Below are positions 46,300 to 60,370 of a stretch of DNA of 64,000 nucleotides, piece by piece. A model generated the notes under the pieces. The model had not been told where the DNA came from, did no database searches, and was given only the letters and a program-made list of their open reading frames with translations. Location of the stretch: assembly GCA_016584305.1 (NCBI GenBank), contig JACEEZ010000114.1:132501-196500 (forward strand), read 5' to 3'. The position numbers and the translations under genes were made by a program. The stretch's first letter is position 1; every line of letters starts with the position of its first letter. Source of the DNA: Chionoecetes opilio. Taxonomy: Eukaryota > Arthropoda > Malacostraca > Decapoda > Majidae.

Positions 46300-48635
46300 T
46301 CTTTTCATGCTTGGAGAGCTTGTAGGTCGTAGGCTTGTACGTTAAGCTTGGGATTGATATCTTTTATGTTACAGTGCTTCTAAAATTGGAAGTCGCCGTA
46401 CATCTGCGCACATGTCGACCATTTCTGTATTTTCTTCTAAAAAATTTTTGTGATGGTGATGCCGTGTTTTTCTAGTAGGTGACTTTTTGGGGCTCCGGAA
46501 GTTAAGTGGCAGGTAAGACGTCGAGACAGCTTCGTTGTCGTCATGCCGATGTAGGATGAGGGGAGGACTTCACAGTTTCCTCGTTTGCCCGTGATCCTAT
46601 ATACAACTTGCGACTTCTGGTTGTTTCTTTCGTCTGGCTTGGGCTGTTTCAGAGAAGGAGGGTTGCTGGTTTTCTTGTTCTTGTAATATATTTGTAGTTT
46701 TATTCTTCTCTCTGGGTCTGTAGGTTCACATTACGGTTGACAATTTTGTGATATTATTCTTTCTTCTTCATGGTGGAGAAGAAAACCCGGTTAAAAATAG
46801 TTGTCTTGGTTCTTTCTTGGCGTTAGGATTGCACCAGCTCTCCATAATTTTCTTGGTCTGACGGTTGATGTCTCTTTCACTGAAGCCGTTGTTGATGAGG
46901 ACTTGAGTAGATCGCTCGATTCTTTGTGCACGAGTTGCCACGTACTACAGTGGTGTGAGAGCTCTTCTAATATAAGCGCCGATGGTCGAGTCCTTATATC
47001 GCTGCGGGCACATTAACTTTCTCCGTTGAGGCAGTGTCCGGGGTTCGTTGGCTTCACGTAGACATTTGTGGTGAATGATTCTTCTTGTTGCTTTACGGGG
47101 ACGTCCAGAAAACGGTATTGATTTGTCTTGAGCTGCTTTCTATGGTGAAGGTGAGGCCTGAAGTATCTTGTAGGCAGAGCTTCAGCTGTTCTGCTTCGTA
47201 GTGACTTCGTTTGATGAAAATGTCATCGGTGTAGCGGCAATATATGTCGGGCTTGTTTATTTTCATAAATACTTCTTCTATGCAGCCCATGAAGAAGTTT
47301 GCCAGCAATACCCCTAAGGGCCCGAGCCCATGGCAACACCGTCTATCTGACAGTATTTGTTCCCTCGGGGAGAGGTGAAAAAGGGGCTTCCTTAGTACAG
47401 CATTCAAGGAGTCCGCGCAGCACAGGTTCCGGGACGTCAAGTGGGGGAGTGGACTCATTGTGATACACCCGGTCGATGATATAGTTGATTGTTCGATCAA
47501 CGGGTACATTTGTTGAAGAGGGACTCGACATCAAGCGAAGAGATTGTACCTCTGGCGTTGTGGGTCTTGAGTATGTCGAGAAACTCTGATGCTGATTGAA
47601 GGCTGTAGGCATTGGGTGTGTAGGGCAGTATTTCCCAACCTGGGGGAAATTTCCCCCTGGGAGAAAATTTAGGATTCTAAGGGGAAATTTATCCTGAGGG
47701 ACATCTAAATTACTTAGCATTTAGTCGACAGAAAAAAAAGTCTTAGAATACGGCTATTGACTTTTCGTCAAGTATATATAGATATACTTTAGAAGATAGT
47801 GTCTATATATGTACTTGTGTTATTAAGCAAGTAAATTTTGGTTTTGGCAACTTTTTTCACATGAAGGGGGAAATCCGGATGGTTGAACTGGTTGAAGGGG
47901 GAAACAACAAAAAAAAGTTTGGGAACCACTGGTGTAGGGAGTCAGAATGGCACAGTTTCTTCGCGAGGTGGTACGTCGGCGTCGGTATTGTGATATTATA
48001 GGGCGAAGTTTATTGCCCAGCTTGTGTGTTTTGATGTTACCGTATCAGTAACCCATGCCGTATTCACCAGAGAGCTTTCCAAATTGGATGGCGGTGCTGG
48101 CAGAATTATTTTTAGTTATCAATTGTTGACTTTTATCTTGAGTGCTCTTAGGATTTTATTGATCTTTGTAAAATTTCGTAGTGTCGCTGAGGATGTCGTC
48201 GATCTTGTTGAGGTATTCTGATGCATCTATGATAACGTACGTAGCAGCTTTATCCGCTCTCCCAATAGTGATGTCTGGGTCCGATTTCAGCTGTTTCGCG
48301 GCGTCGATGTGTTTATGTTCGACGATACTGATTCTGTGATTTCCTCTTGTTTTGGAAAGGGTTCTGCAATAACTTCCTGCTTGAAGGCAGGATTGATGGT
48401 GACGTCACCTTTTTTTCCAGTCTCTCAGCATCGTTGATGGTACTTCACAGTCAATTTTTTGGAATTTTTTGGGTTTGACATCATGAATCATCTGTATCCC
48501 GAAATCTCGATACAGCAAAAAGACCAGCTACGGCGAAGTCATAAAAATTTATCACTAAAGATTATAAGACAAATTTAAGACAAAGAGAAAATATCTTGAA
48601 AAAGATAATAAACGCTGAACTAGCTATCACTTTTA
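46300..48635 (-). mobile_element. Penelope-like element, first copy
   Basis: On the minus strand: N-terminal region (about 48490-48040), RT (about 48000-47090, with an hAT MITE in it) and a GIY-YIG region (about 46620-46310). It is the same element as the better-preserved second copy at 53395-55742. This copy has more one-base indels. Confidence 0.82.
47626..47931. mobile_element. hAT-like MITE in the Penelope-like RT, first copy
   Basis: It begins CAGTATTTCCCAACC and ends TTGGGAACCACTG. GTGTAGGG stands on both sides (47618-47625 and 47932-47939), an exact 8-bp target duplication as hAT elements make. Confidence 0.88.
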
Positions 48636-48735
48636 ACAAGATATATATATATAGATATAGATATAGATATACAGTTTTTATATATATATATATATATATA
48701 TAGATATATATATATAATATTATATAATAGTATAT

Positions 48736-48779
<44 letters not shown>

Positions 48780-48804
48780 TATATATATATATAATATATA
48801 ATAT

Positions 48805-48848
<44 letters not shown>

Positions 48849-48873
48849 ATAATTTTAGTATATATATATATAT

Positions 48874-48963
<90 letters not shown>

Positions 48964-48965
48964 AT

Positions 48966-49011
<46 letters not shown>
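48636..49011. repeat. Long (TA)n tract
   Basis: TA repeats with occasional GATA, ATTA and AATA interruptions, between the Penelope-like element and transposon A1. Confidence 0.95.
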
Positions 49012-49014
<3 letters not shown>

Positions 49015-51755
49015 GGTGCGTCAAGTAATAGAGGTTGAATTTCAAATGAAATGAAGTTAACGAGGAACGCTTTATTCTTTTCCTTTTACAACAAAAACAA
49101 AGTGACAGAAAAATTATATTGATTGGACGATATCTTCATGTCGCGCAGTGACCATACTTCTTGGCCGTCGGATACATTTTCCGGTGGTCTTCGACAACTT
49201 GAAGGAGGCATTGCAGCTGGTCCTCCGACTTCGTGCGAGGGTTCTTAGTGAAATCCTGCACAAGAGCGACCCTCGTTCCGCGGCGTCGTTGGTGACGAGA
49301 AGGCCACGTACTCGCCTTGCCCCGGCCTGGTACATGGGGTTCGTCCCCCACATGGCAGGATCGACGTCGAGGAACCCTTTGTCGATGTCCAGCAGATCCA
49401 GGAATTTTTCAGTGTTTTTCGTGACGAAGGAGGCAACGGTCTTGTTGTCTAGTCAGCCTCCTCGACGCAAACCTTGGGTGGAGGTTCCTCTGATCCCTCC
49501 ATGCTTCGGAGGTTTGGCAACAACATTCCGCTTCTCCTCCAGGGGCATCTCATCGTCAAAAAGCGCAAGTCCAACTGTCACTTCAGACAGGTACCACATG
49601 TGACGTCCCAACGCTTTCAGCCCTGACTCTCTGATCGCCTTGTTCGTCTCTTTCGCGAGGGCTTTGTAAAGGTCAAGGTCGTTTCTTGGGGCGTTTGCTA
49701 AAACACGCAGCTGAAAACCACGCTCGAATTTTAGTAGCGTACGATGAAGATGCAGAACTCGTCCAGTTTTGGAGGAACTGCGGCCTTGACTGCGCGTGAA
49801 CTGGAGGGGCCGCTGTTTCTGGTATTCTGCGAACTGAGGCGCGAAGATCCAAATTTTCAGAGCGTAAATCGCTCTTGCCATCCATCGACCCTGATGGACT
49901 GCTCCCGGCTTGTGGAAAAAGATCTTCTTGCGTCCATGAGGGATTCCAACCAAGGAACAAAAACGGCTAGTTCTAACAATTCCCGGTAGTCGTCACGTGG
50001 GTGTCCTTTCGAAGGTAGCCTTGGCAGAGTTTGAGGATGTCGTCCACCCAGTCCTCCTTGAGCTCTTCGTTTGCTGTCCTGTACTGGTCTTGTTCAACAT
50101 ACGGCCAGAACTCTCGGAAACGGACAAAGGCAGCGATATCTGGACTTTGAGATGTTTCTGGGATGGGGGCCGAGAAAACAGTTCCCAGCAGAATTTCCAG
50201 CATATGATGGCGACAGGCCAGATGCAGCAGATCACGACCAAGGCTTTGCTGCACACTCCACCCTTGGATCCCGTATTCGTCACCGTTGTTGTCGAAGCAC
50301 AGCGCTCGAATTCAATCGGAGAAAGCCCACTCGGATATAACGGAATGGATGGTGTTTTGCCGTAGGCTCCGCTTTGGGCCCTCAGTGATGGGAACTGCGA
50401 GGATCTTCTCCACGCCTTCTCCACAAACCGGGATCGGCAGTCGGTCCACAACGCCTTCGTTTGTGAGGGATGGCATTAGTTTTCCATCCCAGTGGAGTGT
50501 GAGCGGTACATCAGGAGCAAACTTTTCTTTGAGCTCTGCAGCCTTTTCCTGGCGATGATGTTTTTCGCTGCCGATTGATCGTGCTCGCGCTCAACGACAA
50601 TTCTCGAGTGTTCGCTCCAAGCTCCTCCGCGAATGGAAGCAGTGTGTGTGCAGCTCGGTGTGCAGCTTTACGGTCACTTATGTTGGTTCCGGTCCAGAGC
50701 AGCAGAAACTTGCGGGGATATGATTTTCTTCTGCGATGGTGCACGGCGGGATCGTTTTGGTGGAGGAGATGCTATCACGTCTTGCTCTTCAGGCGAAGAG
50801 GATGAGGTCGAAGACTCGAGTTCAACGGTGGCCTGCCTTTCTGCAAACGCTTGACTTTTCTGTGCAGCTCGACTTCCGTTATCGTCCCTCCGCTGCTGCG
50901 TCCGTGTCTCTTTTTCCACCCAGGCCCGATCCATACCACCCATCTTCCCCTGCCTGCCCGGCTTCCTCTGAGCTTCAAGGAAGTCACGGTCCTCCTTGAT
51001 CGTGATCTTGGACATGGCGTCGCGATGTGCTACATCGAACAAATTTTTCAGGCAAGCCACGAAATTGGCTCGGTTTTCCTCAGCTTGCCCTGTTGTCCGG
51101 GGTTTTGATTTCTTCAATCCGTTGTACTCTTCGTGCAGACGGCCGTACTTTCTTGAGGATATCACACGGATCAATGGTCGGAATATTCGCCTTAGAGTAC
51201 TGATGTTGAACATTGAGAGCCGTCTGCCGAACTGAGAACGCCAAATCACGCGGGTTTAGCTTTGCGTGGTACTGCAAAACACACAGGACTTCCTCACGGT
51301 TCGGGAGAACACTCGATGGCAGCTCTTGAGTTGCCGGGGCTCCTACGAGCCATAACTTGTCAGTGGACCTCGTGGAAGGCATCTAAAAAAGAAAAAAAAG
51401 TCAATAAACAGAATAATAATAAAAAGGAGAATAGACACGTCAATAACAGGATAAACCAATACTGAAACAACTTAAAACCAAGTCTGTAAACAGAAGAATA
51501 ATAAACAGGAGAATAAACAAGTCAATAACAGGATAAACCTATGCTGAAACCACATCTTCCCCACAAAACTGTGCGAAGCGGGATCATGCCTTCGTTGCAT
51601 GGGGCGGTGCAATAGGACAAACTTCGAAGCGTCTGCGCGACATGAAGATGTCACGCTACAAGACTAAGATTTTGCTGGGAGTGCTTTCTCATCATACACA
51701 TGAACTGCCGGGGTCCGCGTTAAATCCGAACACTTTCAATTTTGGACGCACCCTA
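49012..51755 (-). mobile_element. DNA transposon A1 (TAGGGTGCG family A)
   Basis: Ends TAGGGTGCGTCAAG (49012) and TTGGACGCACCCTA (51755), inside (TA)n on both sides. It matches A2 over its full length. Confidence 0.9.
49136..51382 (-). pseudogene. Family A transposase (A1), many indels
   Basis: Same protein as in A2, read from MPSTRSTDKLWLVG (51382) to KKYGHCAT (49136). It shares with A2 the TGA just before IRALCFDTT and the shift at the CSKAL/QQSLG junction. Extra one-base indels (near 50700, 50470, 50290, 49970, 49750, 49500 and 49270) break it further. Many of these fall in base runs and may be sequencing errors near a contig end. Confidence 0.8.
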
Positions 51756-51774
51756 TATAATATATACACACAAT

Positions 51775-51815
<41 letters not shown>

Positions 51816-51818
51816 TTA

Positions 51819-51851
<33 letters not shown>

Positions 51852-51908
51852 CTATATATATATATATACTATTATATATATATATATATATACACGTATA
51901 TATATATA
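51756..51908. repeat. (TA)n tract
   Basis: TA repeats with ATTATA and ACGTATA interruptions, right flank of A1. Confidence 0.95.
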
Positions 51909-52213
51909 CAGTCGGTGCAAAAAAACTTAGGACGTCAAAAAACCTAGGACGGGAATAACGTTCTTACTGTTTTGACAATTCGATTGGAGCAATTGAATTT
52001 TTTACTTATTTTTTTAGATCTAGCAGTGCGTTGGGTGTCTGCTTTTGATTCCTCGCTGCTGCCCGCTCTGTATCTTCCAAGTCATCATAGAAGAGGTTGT
52101 TGTGTTTGGTTTTCAACCTTCCTACACCCATTCACCCCTCCATTTCTCCCGCCTCTCCAGTCTACTCGACCCCTTGGGGGCCCCTTTATCGATGGGAAAA
52201 CAAGGCCAGATAG
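51909..52213 (+). mobile_element. Left part of Tc1 derivative D, cut at the N
   Basis: Begins CAGTCGGTGCAAAAAAACTT after TA, identical in order to 59022 onward. Near 52180 it skips about 70 bases present in the second copy and ends GGCCAGATAG at the N. Confidence 0.8.
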
Positions 52214-52976
52214 NAGAAGAGGTGTATTCACTACATGAAGAGACTTACCCTACAGTGCCTTTTCAGGAGTTCGGTGTGAGGGTGAGGCGAGCTAAGTATT
52301 CTCACGAGGTCAACACACAATGGCGAGGAAGACAATGAGGCATTTCTTGGTTTATGAACAGCCCATCACTACAAAGACAGGCAGGCACACTACACAGTCA
52401 CAGTACACAGGTAGCTTCCCACTCTTGTAGACGGTCGAAAAGACTACACTGCATATCCTTCACTCAACAGTTCCTTACACAGTACAACCACACACAAACC
52501 ACGCCTCAATCACAATCCAACCACACCACCACACCACACTCGACCACCCTGGACCAGGCCTGTTCTCTCTCTCCTGTCCTCAGAGCCACTGCAGCCAGCC
52601 AGCCAGAAAAATGTGCGCGAGGGTCCATGTCTTCCTCCCCGCTCTCCCATCCCAGACCCCACCCACTCACTGCCGGTGTCCAAGGTCGCTCCTACCAGGC
52701 ACCCTTACGCACTGCTTCAACTCCCCGTTCATACATACAGACACCACACAGACACACAAAGCACGCCTCCACCCACCCCTACCTCCACCACCACATCATG
52801 CATTACGTTATAACGTAGCAATATTTAATATCTAAAGACACTATACTGTACTACAAAAACACATTTAAACATAAAAATTATAAATATGTACTCCCAGGTT
52901 AATAAAACCATTCTGTTTCACTTAAGTGTTCATAACATACATGCTTCAAAGAATAATTTCATGATGTAATTGCTTA

Positions 52977-53375
52977 GTGATGGTTCGGACAATGACGACC
53001 CATCAAATGTCCGAATCATCCCAACACTATAAAACATATAGATGGCTACACTCTACTTCCAAACCGAGAGGTAAGCATTCGTATTTTACGGTAATATCTT
53101 CGTTAGGCATCACTGTTTCACCATAATAATACACAATCTGATACTTATCATATTCATGGAGGTATAGCTTACGACACACATGCAAATATAACATAGAAGG
53201 TGCAAAAAAGCATAGAGAAACTTACCTGCATCAAAAAGTATGGCGCCGGCGGCTTCGTTGTCCCGCGTGGTCCTGGTAAATAAAGTCTCATTTCACGCCA
53301 GATCTCGCGGCGCTAGGTCCCATACATTTTTCAGGAAATGCAATGTCCGGACCATCCAACCGTCCGAATCATCAC
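52977..53375. mobile_element. MITE Q, second copy
   Basis: Same ends and interior as 45877-46278, with a few small indels. Confidence 0.65.
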
Positions 53376-53401
53376 CGCTCTCCCCCTACCCTTTGTTCTT
53401 T

Positions 53402-55587
53402 TCATGCTTGGGAGAGCTTGTAGGTCGTAGGCTTGTACGTTAAGCTTGGGATGATATCTTTTATGTACAGTGCTTCTAAAATTGGAAGTCGCCGTACATC
53501 TGCGCACATGTCGACCATTTCTGTATTTTCTTCTAAAAAATTTCTTGTGATGGTGATGCCGTGTTTTTCTAGTAGGTGACTTTTTGGGGCTCCGGAAGTT
53601 AAGTGGCAGGTAAGACGTCGAGACAGCTTCGTTGTCGTCATGCCGATGTAGGATGAGGGGAGGACTTCACAGTTTCCTCGTTTGCCCGTGATCCTATATA
53701 CAACTTGCGACTTCTGGGTTGTTTCTTTCGTCTGGCTTGGGCTGTTTCAGAGAAGGAGGTTGCTGGTTTTCTTGTTCTTGTAATATATTTGTAGTTTTAT
53801 TCTTCTCTCTGGGTCTGTAGGTTTCACATTACGGTTGACAATTTGTGATATTATTCTTTCTTCTTCATGGTGGAGAAGAAAACCCGGTTAAAAATAGTTG
53901 TCTTGGTTCTTTTCTTTGGCGTTAGGATTGCACCAGCTCTCCATAATTTTCTTGGTCTGACGGTTGATGTCTCTTTCACTGAAGCCGTTGTTGATGAGGA
54001 CTTGAGTAGATCGCTCGATTTCTTTGTGCACGAGTTGCCACGTACTACAGTGTGTGAGAGCTCTTCTAATATAAGCGCCGATGGTCGAGTCCTTATATCG
54101 CTGCGGGCATTAACTTTCTCCGTTGAGGCAGTGTCCGGGGTTCGTTGGCTTCACGTAGACATTTGTGGTGAATGATTCTTCTTGTTGCGTTACGGGGACG
54201 TCCAGAAACGGTATTGATTTGTCTTGAGCTGCTTTCTATGGTGAAGGTGAGGCCTGAAGTATCTTGTAGGCAGAGCTTCAGCTGTTCTGCTTCGTAGTGA
54301 CTTCGTTTTGATGAAAATGTCATCGGTGTAGCGGCAATATATGTCGGGCTTGTTTATTTTCATAAATACTTCTTCTATGCAGCCCATGAAGAAGTTTGCC
54401 AGCAATACCCCTAAGGGCGAGCCCATGGCAACACCGTCTATCTGACAGTATTTGTTCCCTCGGGGAGAGGTGAAAGGTGCTTCCTTAGTACAGCATTCAA
54501 GGAGTCCGCGCAGCACAGGTTCCGGGACGTCAAGTGGGGGAGTGGACTCATTGTGATACACCCGGTCGATGATATAGTTGATTGTTCGATCAACGGGTAC
54601 ATTTGTGAAGAGGGACTCGACATCAAGCGAAGAGATTGTACCTCTGGCGTTGTGGGTCTTGAGTATGTCGAGAAACTCTGATGCTGATTGAAGGCTGTAG
54701 GCATTGGGTGTGTAGGGCAGTATTTCCCAACCTGGGGGAAATTTCCCCCTGGGGAGAAATTTCAGGATTCTAAGGGGGAAATTTATCCTGAGGGACATCT
54801 AAATTACTAGCATTTAGTCGACAGAAAAAAAAGTCTTAGAATACGGCTATTGACTTTTCGTCAAGTATATATAGATATACTTTAGAAGATAGTGTCTATA
54901 TATGTACTTGTGTTATTAAGCAAGTAAATTTTGTGTTTTGGCAACTTTTTTTCACATGAAGGGGGAAATCCGGATGGTTGAACTGGTTGAAGGGGGAAAC
55001 AACAGAAAAAAGTTTGGGAACCACTGGTGTAGGGAGTCAGAATGGCACAGTTTCTTCGCGAGGTGGTACGTCGGCGTCGGTATTTGTGATATTATAGGGC
55101 GAAGTTTATTGCCCAGCTTGTGTGTCTTGATGTTACCGTATCAGTAACCCATGCCGTATTCACCAGAGAGCTTTCCAAATTGGATGGCGGTGCTGGCAGA
55201 ATTATTCTTAGTTATCAATTTGTTGACTTTTATCTTGAGTGCTTCTTTAGGATCTTTATTGATCTTTGTGAACTTCGTAGTGTCGCTGAGGATGTCGTCG
55301 ATCTTGTTGAGGTATTCTGATGCATCTATGATAACGTACGTAGCAGCTTTATCCGCTCTCCTAATAGTGATGTCTGGGTCCGATTTCAGCTGTTTCGCGG
55401 CGTCGATGTGTTTATGTTCGACGATACTGATTCTGTGATTTCCTCTTGTTTTGGAAGCTTCTGCAATAACTTCCTGCTTGAAGGCAGGATTGATGGTGAC
55501 GTCACCCTTTTTTTCCAGTCTCTCAGCATCGTTGATGAGTACTTCACAGTCAATTCGTTTTTGGAATTTCTTGGGTTTTGACATCAT
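53402..55587 (-). pseudogene. Penelope-like RT and GIY-YIG endonuclease, broken
   Basis: N-terminus (55587-55141): MMSKPKKFQKRIDCEVL and ITIRRADKAATYVIIDASEY, as in Penelope-like proteins. RT (about 54710-54240): SLDVESLFTNVPVDRTI, IDGVAMGSPLGVLLANFFM and YCRYTDDIFI with the catalytic YTDD. C-terminus (53700-53402): VVYRITGKRGNC, SYIGMTTTKLSRRL and ITRNFLEENTEM. This is a GIY-YIG fold with YRI and YIG followed by the conserved Arg. The hAT MITE (54718-55026) and several shifts, one near 54300, break the frame. The protein would nick and copy into chromosomal DNA. Confidence 0.85.
54718..55026. mobile_element. hAT-like MITE in the Penelope-like RT, second copy
   Basis: Same insertion as 47626-47931, with the same GTGTAGGG duplication (54710-54717 and 55027-55034). 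The shared site shows that both units carry one insertion event. Confidence 0.88.
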
Positions 55588-55742
55588 GAATCATCTGTAT
55601 CCCGAAATCTAGATACAGCAAAATGACCAGCTACGGCGAAGTCATAAAATTGATCACTAAAGATTATAAGACACTCTTAAGACAAAGAGAAAATATCTTG
55701 AAAAAGATAATAAACGCTGAACTAGCTATCACTTTTAACAAG

Positions 55743-58851
<3,109 letters not shown>

Positions 58852-58880
58852 ATATAATATATACACACAATATATATATA

Positions 58881-58955
<75 letters not shown>

Positions 58956-59021
58956 TTATATATATATATATATACTATATATATATATATATTATATATA
59001 TATACACAGTATATATATATA
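58852..59021. repeat. (TA)n tract
   Basis: TA repeats between A2 and Tc1 derivative D, with ATTATTATA and ACACAGTA interruptions. Confidence 0.95.
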
Positions 59022-60044
59022 CAGTCGGTGCAAAAAAACTTAGGACGTCAAAAAAACCTAGGACGGGAATAACGTTCTTAGCTGTTTTGACAATTTCGAT
59101 TGGAGCAATTGAATTTTTTTACTTATTTTTTTAGATCTAGCAGTGCGTTAGGGTGTCTGCTTTAGATTCCTCGCTGCTGCCCGCTCTGTATCTTCCAAGT
59201 CATCATAGGAAGAGGTTGTTGTGTTTGGTTTTCCAACCTTCCTACACCCCCATTCACCCCTCCATTTTCTCCCGCCTCCTCCAGGTCTACTGACGCATTA
59301 TGCCGGGCAAATTTATATCCATTGTGAAGAAGACACATATAGTAACATTGTATCGAAGTGGGAAAACAATTGGCCAGATAGCGAGGGAGATGTGTGTTTC
59401 CAAACATACCGTCTCGGTGTGGTGCAGGCGGGCGCAAGATGGTGAGTTAGAGACTGTTTTGGCGTGGAAAAAAGGGTCATTGCAACCAAGAAAAACTTCA
59501 AAGAAGACTGATCATCTCCTCAAAAGGATTGTTGATGTCAATTATCATTTTGAGCAGTTTATTAGGCTTCTTTGAAGTTTTTCTTGGTCGCATTGACCCT
59601 TTTTTCCAAGCCAAAACAGTCTCTAACTCACCATCTTGCGCCCGCCTGCACCACACCGAGACGGTATGTTTGGAAACACACATCTCCCTCGCTATCTGGC
59701 CAATTATTTTACACTTTATACAAGGATACTACATGTGTCTTCTTCACAATGGATAGAGGTTTGCCCGGCATAATGCGTCAGTAGACCTGTAGGAGGCGGT
59801 AGAAAATGGAGGGGCGAATGGGGGTGTAGGAATGTTGAGAACCAAACACAACAACCTCTTCCTATGATGACTTGGAAGATACAGAGTGGCAGCAGCGAGG
59901 AATCTACAACAGACACCCTAACGCACTGCCAAATATACAAAAAAAGTAAAAAATTCAATCGCTCCTACCAAAATTGTCAAACATCTAAGGAAACGTTATT
60001 CCCGCCCTACGTTTTTTGGTGTCCAAAGTTTTTTGCACTGACTG
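59022..60044. mobile_element. Palindromic Tc1-like derivative D
   Basis: Ends CAGTCGGTGCAAAAAAACTT and, in reverse, CAGTCAGTGCAAAAAACTTT, both next to TA. Each arm of about 480 bp carries the leader and the first transposase domain: YRSGKTIGQIAREMCVSKHT, VSVWCRRAQDGELETVL and KKGSLQPRKTSKK. One runs on plus from 59300, the other on minus from 59770 or so. No catalytic domain. The loop is about 65-75 bp near 59500-59570. Confidence 0.85.
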
Positions 60045-60132
60045 TATATATATAATATATATATATATATAATATATTATAAATATAATAATATTATATA
60101 TAAATTATATATATATAATTAATATATATATT
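60045..60132. repeat. (TA)n-rich tract
   Basis: TA-rich sequence between D and transposon C, with AAATATAATAATATT interruptions. Confidence 0.9.
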
Positions 60133-60370
60133 TAGGGTGTCCCAAGATCATAGAGGGAAAAAATTAAACATGTTTTTTCACTTGCTCGTGTTTTACTTCT
60201 GTTCACACATGCATACGAAGAGTTCCTGTGAAATTAGATGAAATTCAGAGAATATTTAGGGGTCGCGACAAACTAAACAATTTTCTAATAACCTTCAAAA
60301 ACAAAGAAAAAACTCAAAACATCCCACATTTTTAGAAAGAAACTTATAAGGAAACCAAAACAGACAGTTT

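Larger units (their letters stand above)
45091..52213 (+). repeat. 7.1-kb unit, first copy
   Basis: From AGAAAGAGGTGTATTACATT to GGCCAGATAG, the sequence recurs in the same order and orientation at 52215-59380 (offset about 7,100). Content: a GC-rich leader, MITE Q, a Penelope-like element with an hAT MITE, a (TA)n tract, transposon A, another (TA)n tract and the left part of Tc1 derivative D. Differences are mostly one-base indels. The last 40 bases before the N are compressed relative to the second copy. Confidence 0.9.
53395..55742 (-). mobile_element. Penelope-like element, second copy
   Basis: N-terminal region, RT and GIY-YIG region on the minus strand, bounded by MITE Q on one side and a (TA)n tract on the other. 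Penelope-like elements are retroelements that join an RT to a GIY-YIG endonuclease. No long terminal repeat of the element is visible. Confidence 0.85.

Noticed and set aside
48636..49011. Tyr/Ile-rich membrane-like frames in TA tracts
   Set aside because: They are translations of (TA)n microsatellites.
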